From positions 1 through 64,000 of the forward strand of contig JAQBNL010000001.1 of NCBI GenBank assembly GCA_028288585.1: a stretch of 64,000 nucleotides of DNA. Reading direction: 5' to 3'. The position numbers and the translations under genes were made by a program. Numbering within the stretch: position 1 is the stretch's first letter; each line of letters opens with the position of its first letter. Shown here piece by piece: positions 19,411 to 30,207 of the stretch. The stretch is from Chitinophagaceae bacterium (lineage in GTDB: Bacteria > Bacteroidota > Bacteroidia > Chitinophagales > Chitinophagaceae). Below the pieces are notes generated by a model. The model had not been told where the DNA came from and searched no databases. It saw only the letters and a program-made list of their open reading frames with translations.

Positions 19411-20922
19411 CTAAAACTGCTGTAAAATATTGGTATCCCGGGATTCTAATAATGAAGCACCCATCAGGTATTCATCAACTTTAAGGGCGCATTCCCGTCC
19501 TTCACTAATTGCCCAAACAACAAGTGATTGACCACGGCGCATATCGCCTGCAGTAAATATTTTAGGAATATTGGTATGATATGAGTTTTCTTTTGCTTTT
19601 ACATTTCCCTTTTCGTCTAATTCAATTTCTAACTGCATTAATAAACCTTCGTGCTGGGGATGCACAAATCCCATTGCCAGCAAAGCCAGTTCGCAGGGAA
19701 TCTCTGTTTCACTGCCTGCAATTTCTACAAATTGTGCAGGTTTATTTTCTTCTGTAAATTTCCATTCAAGATCAACAATTTTTAAAGCTTTGAGGTTTCC
19801 GTTTTCATCACCTATAAATTCTTTTGTTGCAATAGCCCAATGCCGTTGCACCCCTTCTTCATGAGAACTGGTAGTTTTTAAAATCATAGGATATGTTGGC
19901 CATGGCATAAAAGGTGTTCTATCCTCCGATGGCTTAGGTAATAATTCAAACTGTGTAACAGATACCGCTTTATGGCGATTGGCTGTTCCTACACAATCAC
20001 TCCCTGTATCACCCCCACCAATTACTACAACATTTTTAGTTGTTGCAAAAATATCAGTTTCGTTTATTTTTTTGTTTGATACTCTTTTGTTCTGTTGCGT
20101 TAGATAATCCATAGCAAAATGGATCCCCTTCAATTCTCTTCCCGGAATTTTTAAATCCCTGGGAATAGTTGAACCGCCTGTTAATACTATTGCATGATAT
20201 TCTCTGAGCAAATCATTTATGTTTATATCTACTCCAACTTCGGCATTGCAATTAAAAATTATACCTTCTTCTTCCATTAATTTTATTCTCCTGTCTACTA
20301 CCCATTTTTCTAATTTAAAATCAGGAATACCATATCTCAAAAGTCCTCCGGGTGCATCATCTCTTTCAAATACAACTACTGTATGACCTGCATAATTCAA
20401 TTGTGATGCTGCGGCGAGCCCCGCCGGACCGGAGCCTACAATCGCTATTTTTTTACCGGTTCTGATATGAGGGATTATAGGTTGTACATATCCTTTATCA
20501 AAAGCAATTTCTATAATATGCTTTTCTATTTCTTCAATGGTAACAGCAGGAGCATTTATACCTAACACGCAGGATGACTCACAAGGCGCCGGGCAAATCC
20601 TGCCTGTAAATTCAGGAAAATTATTAGTAGAGGAAAGTATATCATATGCCTCCTTCCAGCTTTTGCGATAAACGGCATCATTAAATTCTGGAATCACATT
20701 TCCCAAAGGACAACCACTGTGGCAAAAAGGAACACCGCAATCCATACAGCGTGCAGATTGCTGGTTGAGTTTTTCATCAGAATACCTTTCAATGAATTCA
20801 TTATAATCATTTACTCTTTCCTGCGGCGGCCGCTTTGCAGGAAGTTCTCTTTCAAATTTTAAAAAGCCTATTAATTTATTTATATCCACAGATTCCCTGA
20901 ATTTATGTTTTTGTAAAATCAA
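19411..20922 (-). CDS. gltD: Glutamate synthase (NADPH), small subunit
   Basis: This 503-residue flavoprotein supplies electrons from NADPH to the GltB subunit. The N-terminal domain carries the iron-sulfur cysteines C59, C62, C67 and C71 (CMDCGVPFCHSGC) and C110, C114 and C118 (CPAPCESSC). FAD binding is shown by GSGPAGLAAAS and NADPH binding by VVIGGGDTGSDC. The C-terminal FTAGDMRRGQSLVVWAI motif is typical. The start is a TTG at 20922, seven bases after the gltB stop; no ATG lies upstream of the first cysteine cluster, so an alternative start codon is required. It is co-transcribed with gltB. Confidence 0.93.
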   Translation of the reverse strand: MILQKHKFRESVDINKLIGFLKFERELPAKRPPQERVNDYNEFIERYSDEKLNQQSARCMDCGVPFCHSGCPLGNVIPEFNDAVYRKSWKEAYDILSSTNNFPEFTGRICPAPCESSCVLGINAPAVTIEEIEKHIIEIAFDKGYVQPIIPHIRTGKKIAIVGSGPAGLAAASQLNYAGHTVVVFERDDAPGGLLRYGIPDFKLEKWVVDRRIKLMEEEGIIFNCNAEVGVDININDLLREYHAIVLTGGSTIPRDLKIPGRELKGIHFAMDYLTQQNKRVSNKKINETDIFATTKNVVVIGGGDTGSDCVGTANRHKAVSVTQFELLPKPSEDRTPFMPWPTYPMILKTTSSHEEGVQRHWAIATKEFIGDENGNLKALKIVDLEWKFTEENKPAQFVEIAGSETEIPCELALLAMGFVHPQHEGLLMQLEIELDEKGNVKAKENSYHTNIPKIFTAGDMRRGQSLVVWAISEGRECALKVDEYLMGASLLESRDTNILQQF

Positions 20923-20929
20923 ATTTTAA

Positions 20930-23900
20930 TTATTGCCTGAGTTCCTTTACGATGGGAACCATAACTTTCTCTTTAAGAACTTTCTTATAATCTTTAGGAA
21001 ACACCTTTACAAAATTTTTCAGCTGGTTATCAAAGTCATTCAGAACAAATTTTGCAACAGTGCTGTTTGTACATTGATAATGTTTGCTAATCACTTCATG
21101 TAATAATTTTTCATCCCCATCCTCAATAGTATCAAGATCAACCATTGCTTTATTACACATTGAATCAAGCCTGCGCTGTACATCATAAACATAAGCGATT
21201 CCACCACTCATTCCTGCGGCAAAATTTCTACCTGTTTCACCAAGAATGATAACATTTCCCCCAGTCATATACTCACAGCCATGGTCGCCAACGCCTTCCA
21301 CCACTACGTTTGCGCCTGAATTGCGAACTGCAAACCGTTCACCCGCTTTACCCCTGATAAAAACTTCGCCGGCTGTAGCGCCATATAATGCAACATTCCC
21401 AACGATAATATTTTCTTCAGGAATAAAAGCTGCATTTTTTGATGGATATATAATAAGTTTTGCGCCACTCAAGCCCTTACCAAAATAATCATTTGCATCT
21501 CCTTCCAGTTCAAGCGTTACACCTCTTGTATTAAAAGCTGCAAAACTTTGCCCGGCTGTTCCTGTAAATTTAAAATGAATGGTATCATCAGGTAAGCCAG
21601 CTGCTTTATACCGTTTTGTAATTTCATTCGATAAAATTGTTCCTGTTGTTCTATCGGTATTCTTTAAAGGAAATTCCGCAAATATTTTTTGCTGATTCTC
21701 CAGTGCCGGCTGTGCAGTTTTTAATAAATCCCAATCAAGTACTTCATTTAACCCATGATCCTGTTCTTCCTTTTTATATAGACCTGTATATTCCGAAGCA
21801 GGCTGTTTGTATAAAACAGGAGCCAGGTCAACATTACTATATTTCCAGTGGGTAATATTTTCTTTCTTCTCTAAAAAATCAACCTGGCCTACCATTTCAT
21901 TTATAGTTCTAAAACCCAGTTCAGCCATAATTTCTCTTAACTCCTGTGTTAAAAATTTAAAGAGATTTACAACATGATCTGCTTCACCGGTAAATAATTT
22001 ACGCAATTCTTTATCCTGTGTTGCCACGCCTACAGGGCATGTGTTGAGATGACACTTACGCATCATTATACAACCCTCAACAATTAATGCAGCAGTTGCA
22101 ACGCCCCACTCCTCGGCACCAAGTAAAGTGGCGATTGCAATATCGCGACCGGTTTTTAATTGACCATCAGTTTGAACAACTACCCTGCTTCTTAATTTAT
22201 TTTTTACAAGCGTTTGATGTGTTTCTGCAAGACCTAACTCCCATGGTAAACCTGCATGCCTTATAGAACTTATAGGGGAGGCGCCTGTACCACCATCATG
22301 ACCGGAAATTAATATTACATCAGCTTTTGCCTTTGCGACACCGGCTGCAATAGTTCCTACACCTGCCTTGGAAACAAGCTTTACATTTATCCTTGCTTTC
22401 CTGTTTGCATTTTTAAGATCAAAAATTAATTGCGCAAGATCTTCTATTGAATAAATATCATGATGTGGCGGCGGAGAAATTAATCCAACACCCGGTGTAG
22501 CATGCCGGACTTTACCGATCCACTCATCCACCTTATCGCCGGGTAACTGTCCGCCTTCTCCGGGCTTGGCACCCTGTGCCATTTTAATTTGCAATTCATC
22601 CGCTTCGGTTAGATACAAACTTGTTACCCCAAATCTTGCAGAAGCAACCTGTTTGATGGCGCTTCTCATTGAATCGCCATTAGGCAATTTTTCATAACGG
22701 CTTTCATCTTCACCGCCTTCACCTGTATTACTTTTTCCGCCAAGCCTGTTCATTGCAACAGCCAGCGTGGTATGGGCCTCCCATGAAATGGAACCAAAAG
22801 ACATTGCACCCGTTGCAAAACGTTTGTAAATATTTTCTGCCGGTTCCACCTCATCTATTGAGATGGAAGGACGATTGTGTTTGAATTGAAATAAACTTCT
22901 TAGTGTTACCGCTTTTTCACTTTGCTCATTTACAAGCTTTGAATATTTTTTAAAAGTATTATAATCATTTAATCTTGTAGAGTATTGTAATAAATGAATG
23001 GTTTGCGGATTAAATAAATGAAACTCTCCCTTTCTTCTCCATTCATAAATGCCCCCGGCCTGTAAGCCATTTACCGGCATACTTGATTTGCTGAAAGAGA
23101 AAAAATGTTTTGATAATGTTTCTTTTGCAATCTCATCAAGTCCCATTCCCTCAATCCTTGAAATTGCCCCGGTAAAATATTTATTAACGACAGATTTATT
23201 TAACCCAATGATTTCAAAAATTTGCGCACCCTGGTAAGACTGTAATGTTGAGATCCCCATTTTTGAAAATACTTTCAGCAGCCCATCGCAAATTGCTTTT
23301 ATATAATTCTTTCTTAACTCTTCCCATGATAAATCTGTTTGCAGAGAACCATTGGCTTTCATATTGCGGATGGTTGCCAATGCCAGGTAAGGATTAATAG
23401 CAGTTGCGCCAAAGGCAATTAAACAGGCAAAGTGATGCACTTCCCAAACATCCCCGGCTTCGATAACCAAACCAACCTGCCCACGATAGCCTTTTCTTAT
23501 AAGATGATGATGAACCGCTGCTGTTGCCAGTAACGAAGGAATGGGAGCATGCTCAGAATCTATCGCCCTGTCAGATAAAACTAAAACTTCAAACCCGTCC
23601 TCAACAGCATCAACGGCATACCTGCATAAGCGATCCAAACCTTTTTGTAATGACCCCGGCTTACCATCTGCAATAAAATATGTTTGTAATGTTTTTGACT
23701 GGAAGATGCCGGTATCAATACTCCGCAGTTTTTCCAGTTCCCCGCTTTTGAGAATTGGTTGCTTTAAAGCCACGCTATGGCAATGCTTCGGATCCTCATC
23801 TAATAAATTGCCATTATTACCTACAAACGTTGCAAGGCTCATCACCAATTGCTCACGAATGGGATCGATTGGAGGATTAGTAACCTGCGCAAATAATTGT

Positions 23901-25453
23901 TTGAAGTAACTGCTTAAATGCTGGGGCTGATCGCTCAGAATTGCTAATGGCACATCAGTTCCCATTGAACCAACAGGCTCCTTTGCCTGTAAAGCCATTG
24001 GTGAGAGAATAGAATCTATATCTTCCCGGCTATAACCAAATGCCTTTTGGTATTTTAATACTGAGTCATCTGAAAGATGCGTAAAGGTTACTCTCGGCTC
24101 ATCTAATTCATCAAGCTGTATCTTATATTTATTAAGCCACTCTTCATACGGCTTTTGCGAGCAAATCTGTTGTTTTAATTCTTCATCACTTATAATTCTT
24201 CCGTTCTCAAGATCTACAACAAACATTTTACCCGGCTGAAGTCTTCCTTTTTCTTTAATAAGCTCCGGCGCTATCGGCAACACACCTGTCTCTGACGCCA
24301 TTATAACCCTGTCATCTGTTGTTAGACAGTATCGTGAAGGACGCAAACCATTTCTATCTAAAGTGGCGCCGATTATTTTTCCATCTGTAAAAGTTATTGA
24401 AGCAGGCCCGTCCCATGGCTCCATAAAGGATGCATGAAATTCATAAAATGCTTTTTTTACAGGATCCATTTGCTCATTACCATCCCATGCTTCCGGTATC
24501 AGCATCATCATAACATGCGGTAATGAACGCCCACATAAAAGGAGCAGCTCTATCATATTATCCAGGCTTGCAGAATCAGACTGGCCCTGCTCTACAACCG
24601 GCAACAGCAGTTCCATTTCTTCCTTAGTAAAATAAGGAGAAGTAAAATTTCTTTCACTTGTTTTAAGCCAGTTTAAATTTCCCTGTAAAGTATTTATCTC
24701 TCCATTATGTGCTATGTAACGAAACGGTTGCGCCAGCTTCCACGAAGGAAAAGTGTTGGTAGCAAACCGTGAATGAATTAGACCGAATGCAGAAACAATT
24801 CTTTTATTACTTAGGTCAGGAAAATAGTTACGTAGCTGAAGACTTGTAAGTTGTCCTTTATAAATAACTGTTTTGTAAGATAAGGAGGCAACATAAAAAC
24901 CAACCAGGTCTTTTCTAACCGTATTGTTTATTGTTTGCGTTGAATAATTTCTTAATACAAATAATTTGCGTTCAAAATCATCAGGGTTATTAATATGATC
25001 AGGGCATGCAATAAATACCTGTTCAATTTCCGGTTCAGCTGATAGTGCCGTAAGCCCTATATCTTCTGCATTTACAGGCACCTTTCGATACCCTAAAATT
25101 TCCAGCCCTACTTTTTCCGCAGAGCGGTTAAAGATGTCACGGCATTCTTCTTTTAAACGGATATCTTTTGGAAAAAATAAAACACCCACTCCGTATTTTC
25201 CATAAGATGGTAAATGAATGCCGAGCCTTATACATTCATCAAAAAAGAATTCATGCGGGGTTTGGATAAGAATGCCTGCACCATCTCCTGTATTATTTTC
25301 GCAGCCGCATGCACCACGATGCTCCATATTTTCTAAAATAGTTAAAGCATCAGAAACTATCTGGTGGCTCTTATTACTTTTTATATTGGCAACGAAGCCG
25401 ATACCACATGAGTCATGTTCAAATTGAGAAGAGTATAAACCTTTACCTGCCAT
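20930..25453 (-). CDS. gltB: Glutamate synthase, large subunit
   Basis: This 1507-residue enzyme converts glutamine and 2-oxoglutarate to two glutamates. The N-terminal glutamine amidotransferase domain has its nucleophile as C16 (SCGIGFV), implying removal of a 15-residue propeptide, with MEHRGACG following. The central and FMN domains include GQLPGDKVDEWIGKVRH and SGHDGGTGASP. The [3Fe-4S] cysteines are in CIMMRKCHLNTCPVG at roughly residues 1120-1140. The C-terminal beta-helix domain carries GGNVIILGETGRNFAAGMSG. It leads the gltB-gltD pair and is divergent from the urease operon, joining urea-derived ammonium to glutamate synthesis. Confidence 0.95.
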   Translation of the reverse strand: MAGKGLYSSQFEHDSCGIGFVANIKSNKSHQIVSDALTILENMEHRGACGCENNTGDGAGILIQTPHEFFFDECIRLGIHLPSYGKYGVGVLFFPKDIRLKEECRDIFNRSAEKVGLEILGYRKVPVNAEDIGLTALSAEPEIEQVFIACPDHINNPDDFERKLFVLRNYSTQTINNTVRKDLVGFYVASLSYKTVIYKGQLTSLQLRNYFPDLSNKRIVSAFGLIHSRFATNTFPSWKLAQPFRYIAHNGEINTLQGNLNWLKTSERNFTSPYFTKEEMELLLPVVEQGQSDSASLDNMIELLLLCGRSLPHVMMMLIPEAWDGNEQMDPVKKAFYEFHASFMEPWDGPASITFTDGKIIGATLDRNGLRPSRYCLTTDDRVIMASETGVLPIAPELIKEKGRLQPGKMFVVDLENGRIISDEELKQQICSQKPYEEWLNKYKIQLDELDEPRVTFTHLSDDSVLKYQKAFGYSREDIDSILSPMALQAKEPVGSMGTDVPLAILSDQPQHLSSYFKQLFAQVTNPPIDPIREQLVMSLATFVGNNGNLLDEDPKHCHSVALKQPILKSGELEKLRSIDTGIFQSKTLQTYFIADGKPGSLQKGLDRLCRYAVDAVEDGFEVLVLSDRAIDSEHAPIPSLLATAAVHHHLIRKGYRGQVGLVIEAGDVWEVHHFACLIAFGATAINPYLALATIRNMKANGSLQTDLSWEELRKNYIKAICDGLLKVFSKMGISTLQSYQGAQIFEIIGLNKSVVNKYFTGAISRIEGMGLDEIAKETLSKHFFSFSKSSMPVNGLQAGGIYEWRRKGEFHLFNPQTIHLLQYSTRLNDYNTFKKYSKLVNEQSEKAVTLRSLFQFKHNRPSISIDEVEPAENIYKRFATGAMSFGSISWEAHTTLAVAMNRLGGKSNTGEGGEDESRYEKLPNGDSMRSAIKQVASARFGVTSLYLTEADELQIKMAQGAKPGEGGQLPGDKVDEWIGKVRHATPGVGLISPPPHHDIYSIEDLAQLIFDLKNANRKARINVKLVSKAGVGTIAAGVAKAKADVILISGHDGGTGASPISSIRHAGLPWELGLAETHQTLVKNKLRSRVVVQTDGQLKTGRDIAIATLLGAEEWGVATAALIVEGCIMMRKCHLNTCPVGVATQDKELRKLFTGEADHVVNLFKFLTQELREIMAELGFRTINEMVGQVDFLEKKENITHWKYSNVDLAPVLYKQPASEYTGLYKKEEQDHGLNEVLDWDLLKTAQPALENQQKIFAEFPLKNTDRTTGTILSNEITKRYKAAGLPDDTIHFKFTGTAGQSFAAFNTRGVTLELEGDANDYFGKGLSGAKLIIYPSKNAAFIPEENIIVGNVALYGATAGEVFIRGKAGERFAVRNSGANVVVEGVGDHGCEYMTGGNVIILGETGRNFAAGMSGGIAYVYDVQRRLDSMCNKAMVDLDTIEDGDEKLLHEVISKHYQCTNSTVAKFVLNDFDNQLKNFVKVFPKDYKKVLKEKVMVPIVKELRQ

Positions 25454-25900
25454 ATATAAATTAAATAATTAAAATGCCTGATAAATTTAGATGTAACAGT
25501 AAGCAATTGTTTTAAAACGAAATTGAATTTACTTCCTCCTGTTCACCCATTTTTTGTAATAAATGATTACAATCGTATCCTTCCGAAGTTATCCTTAATT
25601 GGCAGAATCAGAAATTTAAATATTTAATCATTTTACAGTAATCAACCGCTGATATTCCTGCTAAAAGATAGTCTGGTAAATAGTTTTAGCAGTTATCAAT
25701 TACAATGTCCAAACTTCAATAAACAAGGCTGATCTTTAAATTTGAGCATACGCAGGTTAATTTGCAGGTTGTTTCAACAGATTGTGAAAATCTTTTTCTG
25801 CTTAAATATAGCGGATTGAAATTTATTCGCTTTCTTCATACAGCTTTTACTTACTCCCCAACGATTGCCTGCCATTTTTAAAATTCAAGCTCAACACATT
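25454..25900. promoter_or_regulatory. Divergent intergenic region between gltB and ureA
   Basis: These 447 bases must hold the promoters of both the gltBD and urease transcription units. The stretch is very A/T-rich. I see one TAAATTTG at 25737-25744 that fits the Bacteroidota minus-7 form on the + strand, but no TTG box upstream of it. No long inverted repeat, RNA gene or open frame with family similarity is apparent. Confidence 0.5.
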
Positions 25901-26203
25901 ATGCATTTAACACCCAGGGAAACTGAAAAATTGCTTTTATTTCTTGCCGGGGAATTGGCAGAAAAGCGTAAAGCAAGAGGATTAAAATTAAATTATCCTG
26001 AGGCAATAGCACTTATCAGCAGCCGTTTGCAGGAGGCTGCCCGTGATGGCAGATCAGTTGCAGACCTAATGCAATTCGGCACCACGATATTATCGCGTAA
26101 GGATGTTATGGAAGGCATAGCAGAAATGATAGACGAAATACAGGTAGAGGCAACTTTTGCGGACGGAACTAAATTGGTAACGGTACATGACCCCATCCGT
26201 TAA
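25901..26203 (+). CDS. ureA: Urease gamma subunit
   Basis: This 100-residue protein is the smallest structural subunit of nickel urease, which splits urea to ammonia and carbamate. The start is set at the ATG at 25901, giving the canonical [12 protein letters not shown] opening; an upstream TTG at 25865 would add 12 unrelated residues. Family blocks such as [21 protein letters not shown] and [18 protein letters not shown] are intact. It is the first gene of ureABCEFGD plus a permease gene, divergent from gltB, and is followed by ureB after 24 bases. Confidence 0.95.
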   Translation: MHLTPRETEKLLLFLAGELAEKRKARGLKLNYPEAIALISSRLQEAARDGRSVADLMQFGTTILSRKDVMEGIAEMIDEIQVEATFADGTKLVTVHDPIR

Positions 26204-26227
26204 TGCAAAAATTTAAAATTAAAAAAA

Positions 26228-26602
26228 ATGATACCCGGCGAATACATTTTAGGTGAAGGAAATATTAAATGCAATGTTGGCCGCACCACTATACAAATAA
26301 CTGTTGTTAACACAGGCGATCGTCCTGTGCAGGTAGGCTCTCATTTTCATTTTTTTGAAGTAAATAAGCAAATGGAGTTTGATCGTGAAAAAGCATTTGG
26401 CATGCGGCTGAATATTGCTGCAGGCACGGCCGTTCGCTTTGAGCCGGGAGAAGAAAAAGAAGTAGTACTTGTTACATTTGGAGGTAAGCGCATGGTGCAT
26501 GGTTTCAACAACCTTGCTAATGGTGATACTACAGGCGAGGCAAATAAACAAAAGGCAACTCAAAAATTATCTGCTCAAAATTTTAAAAACAAAATTGCAT
26601 GA
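26228..26602 (+). CDS. ureB: Urease beta subunit
   Basis: This 124-residue structural subunit packs against UreC in the urease trimer. It opens with [11 protein letters not shown] and has the family blocks [19 protein letters not shown] and [16 protein letters not shown], with [11 protein letters not shown] near the end. The lysine/glutamine-rich C-terminal tail is not conserved in the family. Its stop overlaps the ureC start by four bases (ATGA), indicating translational coupling. Confidence 0.95.
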   Translation: MIPGEYILGEGNIKCNVGRTTIQITVVNTGDRPVQVGSHFHFFEVNKQMEFDREKAFGMRLNIAAGTAVRFEPGEEKEVVLVTFGGKRMVHGFNNLANGDTTGEANKQKATQKLSAQNFKNKIA

Positions 26603-28320
26603 GCCTGGAAATAACCCGGATAAAATATGCCAATATGTATGGCCCCACGGTGGGTGATAAAGTTCGTCTTGGCGATACTGACCTGGTAATTGAAATTGAA
26701 AAAGATCATACAGTATACGGTGATGAAGCAAAATTTGGCGGAGGGAAAACAATTCGTGATGGCATGGCGCAATCTGCTACTGCAACAAGAAAAGATGGTG
26801 TACTTGATTTTGTAATTACCAGTGTAATGATAATTGATCATTGGGGAATTGTAAAAGCTGATATTGGAATAAAAGATGGAAAAATTGTTGGCATTGGTAA
26901 AGCTGGTAACCCTGATACTATGGATGGTATTAACGCAAACATGATCATAGGCGCTTCAACAGAAGTGCATGGCGGGGCAGGACTGATTGCAACAGCAGGC
27001 GGCATTGATACCCATATTCATTTTATTTGTCCGCAATTAATTGATCATGCTTTGTTCAGTGGCATTACAACAATGATTGGCGGCGGCACCGGGCCTGCAG
27101 ATGGAACCAATGCCACAACAGTTACTCCGGGAGCATGGAACATTCAAAAAATGCTGGAAGCTGCTGATGCATTCCCTATGAACCTGGGTTTTTTAGGTAA
27201 AGGAAATTGTGCAACGCTGCCTCCTCTTGAAGAACAAATTGAGGCAGGTGCCCTGGGGTTAAAAATTCATGAAGACTGGGGATCAACACCTGCTGTTATT
27301 GATGCTGCGCTACAGGTAGCAGACAAGCATGATGTACAGGTTGCCATACATACTGATACTTTAAATGAATCAGGTTTTTTAGAAGACACGATTAATGCGA
27401 TCAACGGAAGAGTGATACATACTTATCACACAGAAGGCGCAGGAGGAGGGCATGCACCTGATATTATCAAGGCAGCCATGTATACTAACATTTTACCATC
27501 TTCCACAAACCCTACCCGTCCATTTACAGTAAACACTATTGATGAACATCTTGATATGCTGATGGTTTGTCATCATCTTGATAAGTCTGTTCCCGAGGAT
27601 GTTGCCTTCGCTGATTCACGCATTCGTCCTGAAACAATTGCTGCAGAAGATATTTTGCACGACATGGGTGTGTTCAGCATGATGAGTTCTGATAGCCAGG
27701 CAATGGGAAGAGTTGCGGAGGTAATAACACGTACATGGCAAACAGCCGATAAGATGAAAAAGCAAAGAAGCTTTTTACCGGAAGATGAAAAAAATAATAA
27801 CGATAATTTTCGTGTAAAAAGATATGTTTCCAAATACACGATTAATCCTGCAATTACACATGGCATTTCAGAATATGTAGGCTCACTGGAAGCAGGAAAG
27901 TTTGCTGATATAGTTTTATGGAAGCCAGCATTGTTTGGAGCAAAACCTGAAATGATAATAAAGGGCGGGATGATAATAGCCAGTAAAATGGGCGACCCCA
28001 ATGCTTCTATTCCTACACCACAGCCGGTTATTTATCGTCACATGTTTGGGGCCTTTGGAAAAGCGATTTATAAAACCTGTATAACTTTTGTTTCAAAATT
28101 ATCACTGGAGAAAAATGTGATACAGCAATATGGTTTGCAAAAAATGATATTGCCGGTAAAAAATTGCCGCAATATTTCAAAGAAAGATCTGATACATAAT
28201 GATGCTACGCCGCAGATAGATGTGAACCCGGAGAATTATGAAGTAAAGGTAGATGGAGTACATATCACCTGCCAACCGGTTGATGTTCTTCCATTGGCGC
28301 AACGGTATTTTTTATTTTAA
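26599..28320 (+). CDS. ureC: Urease alpha (catalytic) subunit
   Basis: This 573-residue subunit carries the dinickel active site. Seen directly are the metal-binding HIH in DTHIHFICP, the carbamylated lysine K222 in GLKIHEDWG, further ligands in [12 protein letters not shown] and [12 protein letters not shown], and the mobile flap MVCHHLD with its conserved cysteine. The aspartate ligand is expected in the [11 protein letters not shown] block. Nothing is truncated. It overlaps ureB by four bases and is followed by ureE after 9 bases. Ammonium released here would feed glutamate synthase, encoded divergently. Confidence 0.97.
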   Translation: MSLEITRIKYANMYGPTVGDKVRLGDTDLVIEIEKDHTVYGDEAKFGGGKTIRDGMAQSATATRKDGVLDFVITSVMIIDHWGIVKADIGIKDGKIVGIGKAGNPDTMDGINANMIIGASTEVHGGAGLIATAGGIDTHIHFICPQLIDHALFSGITTMIGGGTGPADGTNATTVTPGAWNIQKMLEAADAFPMNLGFLGKGNCATLPPLEEQIEAGALGLKIHEDWGSTPAVIDAALQVADKHDVQVAIHTDTLNESGFLEDTINAINGRVIHTYHTEGAGGGHAPDIIKAAMYTNILPSSTNPTRPFTVNTIDEHLDMLMVCHHLDKSVPEDVAFADSRIRPETIAAEDILHDMGVFSMMSSDSQAMGRVAEVITRTWQTADKMKKQRSFLPEDEKNNNDNFRVKRYVSKYTINPAITHGISEYVGSLEAGKFADIVLWKPALFGAKPEMIIKGGMIIASKMGDPNASIPTPQPVIYRHMFGAFGKAIYKTCITFVSKLSLEKNVIQQYGLQKMILPVKNCRNISKKDLIHNDATPQIDVNPENYEVKVDGVHITCQPVDVLPLAQRYFLF

Positions 28321-28329
28321 AGATTAGCC

Positions 28330-28836
28330 ATGCTTATTCAACAAAAAAAAGGGAATATAAATTCATTGAAATTAAATAACCAAAGCATTGATCTTCTGAA
28401 ATTGGAATGGTATGAAACCAGTAAACGCATTTTACATAAACGGTCGGAGGCAGGTAAAGAAATAACGCTTAAATTTTTAAAAGAGAACCAGGAGCTTACT
28501 GAAGGCGATATTATTTACCAGGACAGCGAAAGTATTATCGTTATTGACGTTCTGCCTTGTGCTGCAATTATTATTCATCCTAAAACAATGCAGGAAATGG
28601 CTTCCGTTTGTTATGAGATAGGCAACAAGCATCTGCCACTTTTTTTACAGGAAGATGAATTACTAGTACCCTTTGAAGCCCCGCTTTTTCGTTTACTGCT
28701 TTCAGCCGGTTATGATGTGAAAGAAGGAAAAAGAAAATTGATCAGCCCTCTTAGATCTACTGTTACACCACATGGGCACAACGGCCAAAGTTTATTTTCA
28801 AAGATTTTAAAACTTACAACTTCTCCGGATGAATAA
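28330..28836 (+). CDS. ureE: Urease accessory protein, nickel metallochaperone
   Basis: This 168-residue protein is the chaperone that delivers nickel to the urease-UreDFG complex. The fold is recognisable from the N-terminal beta domain, the central DVLPCAAIIIHP segment, and a ferredoxin-like region containing EIGNKHLPLF and LLSAGYDVKEGKRKL. Unlike many UreE proteins it has no His-rich tail; only HGH near residue 150 is seen. It overlaps ureF by 8 bases. Confidence 0.88.
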   Translation: MLIQQKKGNINSLKLNNQSIDLLKLEWYETSKRILHKRSEAGKEITLKFLKENQELTEGDIIYQDSESIIVIDVLPCAAIIIHPKTMQEMASVCYEIGNKHLPLFLQEDELLVPFEAPLFRLLLSAGYDVKEGKRKLISPLRSTVTPHGHNGQSLFSKILKLTTSPDE

Positions 28837-29515
28837 TGCATTGCTAAGTTTATTACAACTCTCAGACCCCACGTTACCCATTGGAGGTTATGCACATTCA
28901 TCCGGTTTGGAAACTTATGTGCAGGCAGGTATTGTGCATGATGTAAAAAGCGCTAAAAGTTTTATTACAGAAATGCTTACGCAAAATCTGCAATATACAG
29001 ATGCAGCATTTGTATCCCTTGCCTATAATGCAACAGTACAAAACGATTGGAAAAAAATTTTACAACTTGATGAAGAATGCAATGCGGTAAAATTGCCTAA
29101 AGAAATAAGAGAAGCAAGCAACAAGTTAGGAATACGGTTAATGAAAATATTTGAACCGGTTTGCGATAACAAGCTTGCCAGTCAATACAAAGCAGCAACA
29201 CATGCACAGCTGGCATCCGGGCATTACTGTATTGCTTTTGGAGTGTATGCTTATGCTTTAAAAATTTCTAAAGAAGAAGCGTTGACCGGATTTTATTACA
29301 ACGCTGCCGCAGGCATGGTTACAAACTGTGTAAAGCTTGTACCGCTTGGACAACAGGATGGACAACAGATATTATTTTCTCTGCAAACATTAATTACACA
29401 GTTAGTTGAAAATACAATGGAGCCTGATGAAGAATTGACAGGGCTTTGCTGTACTGGTTTCGATATCAGGAGTATGCAGCATGAGCAATTATATTCGAGG
29501 CTTTATATGAGTTAA
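28829..29515 (+). CDS. ureF: Urease accessory protein UreF
   Basis: This 228-residue all-helical protein joins UreD and UreG in the nickel-insertion complex. The opening LLQLSDPTLPIGGYAHSSGLE is the family signature, with HAQLASGHYCIAFGVYA and NAAAGMVTNCVKLVPLGQQDGQ later. It overlaps ureE by 8 bases and is followed by a 53-base gap before ureG. Confidence 0.93.
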   Translation: MNNALLSLLQLSDPTLPIGGYAHSSGLETYVQAGIVHDVKSAKSFITEMLTQNLQYTDAAFVSLAYNATVQNDWKKILQLDEECNAVKLPKEIREASNKLGIRLMKIFEPVCDNKLASQYKAATHAQLASGHYCIAFGVYAYALKISKEEALTGFYYNAAAGMVTNCVKLVPLGQQDGQQILFSLQTLITQLVENTMEPDEELTGLCCTGFDIRSMQHEQLYSRLYMS

Positions 29516-29568
29516 AACAGTATTATCCCCGACCTGAAGGTTGTGGCAATTAAAGAATCAAATTTAAA

Positions 29569-30207
29569 ATGACAGAAAGAAATTATATAAAGATTGGCGT
29601 TGCCGGTCCTGTAGGCTCCGGTAAAACTGCATTGATTGAAAGGCTTTGCAGGCAGATGTTTGGTGAGTACAGCATTGCTGTTATCACCAATGATATTTAC
29701 ACAAAAGAAGATGCGGAATTTTTAACGCAAAATAGTTTGCTGCCTGCAGAAAGAATAATTGGTGTGGAAACCGGCGGCTGCCCTCACACCGCAATCCGTG
29801 AGGATGCAAGCATGAACCTGGAAGCGGTGGAAGAGATGGCAATTCGTATTCCTGGTGTGGAAATTATTTTTATTGAAAGTGGCGGTGATAATTTGTCGGC
29901 AACATTCAGCCCCGACCTTGCGGACCTTACTATTTTTGTAATTGATGTGGCGGAAGGCGATAAGATACCACGCAAAGGCGGACCGGGAATAACCCGGAGT
30001 GATTTGCTCGTGATAAATAAAATTGACCTGGCGCCTTATGTAAATGCAGATCTTACAATAATGGAACGTGATGCAAGGCTGATGCGTAAAGGAAATCCTT
30101 TTGTATTCACCAATTTAATGAGCCTGCAGGGTTTGGACAGTGTAGTAAACTGGATAAGAAAATATGCTTTGATGGAAGCCATAGATGAACCGATACTAGT
30201 AAGATGA
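29569..30207 (+). CDS. ureG: Urease accessory GTPase
   Basis: This 212-residue SIMIBI GTPase powers nickel delivery to apo-urease. The P-loop GPVGSGKT is at residues 13-20, followed by [13 protein letters not shown], the metal-binding CPH motif in [13 protein letters not shown], and [22 protein letters not shown] supplies the guanine specificity motif. It overlaps ureD by four bases. Confidence 0.96.
   Translation: MTERNYIKIGVAGPVGSGKTALIERLCRQMFGEYSIAVITNDIYTKEDAEFLTQNSLLPAERIIGVETGGCPHTAIREDASMNLEAVEEMAIRIPGVEIIFIESGGDNLSATFSPDLADLTIFVIDVAEGDKIPRKGGPGITRSDLLVINKIDLAPYVNADLTIMERDARLMRKGNPFVFTNLMSLQGLDSVVNWIRKYALMEAIDEPILVR

Noticed and set aside
25737-25744. TAAATTTG as the urease promoter
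   Set aside because: It fits the minus-7 form, but no TTG box lies at the right distance and the leader would be about 150 bases; chance in A/T-rich DNA is likely.
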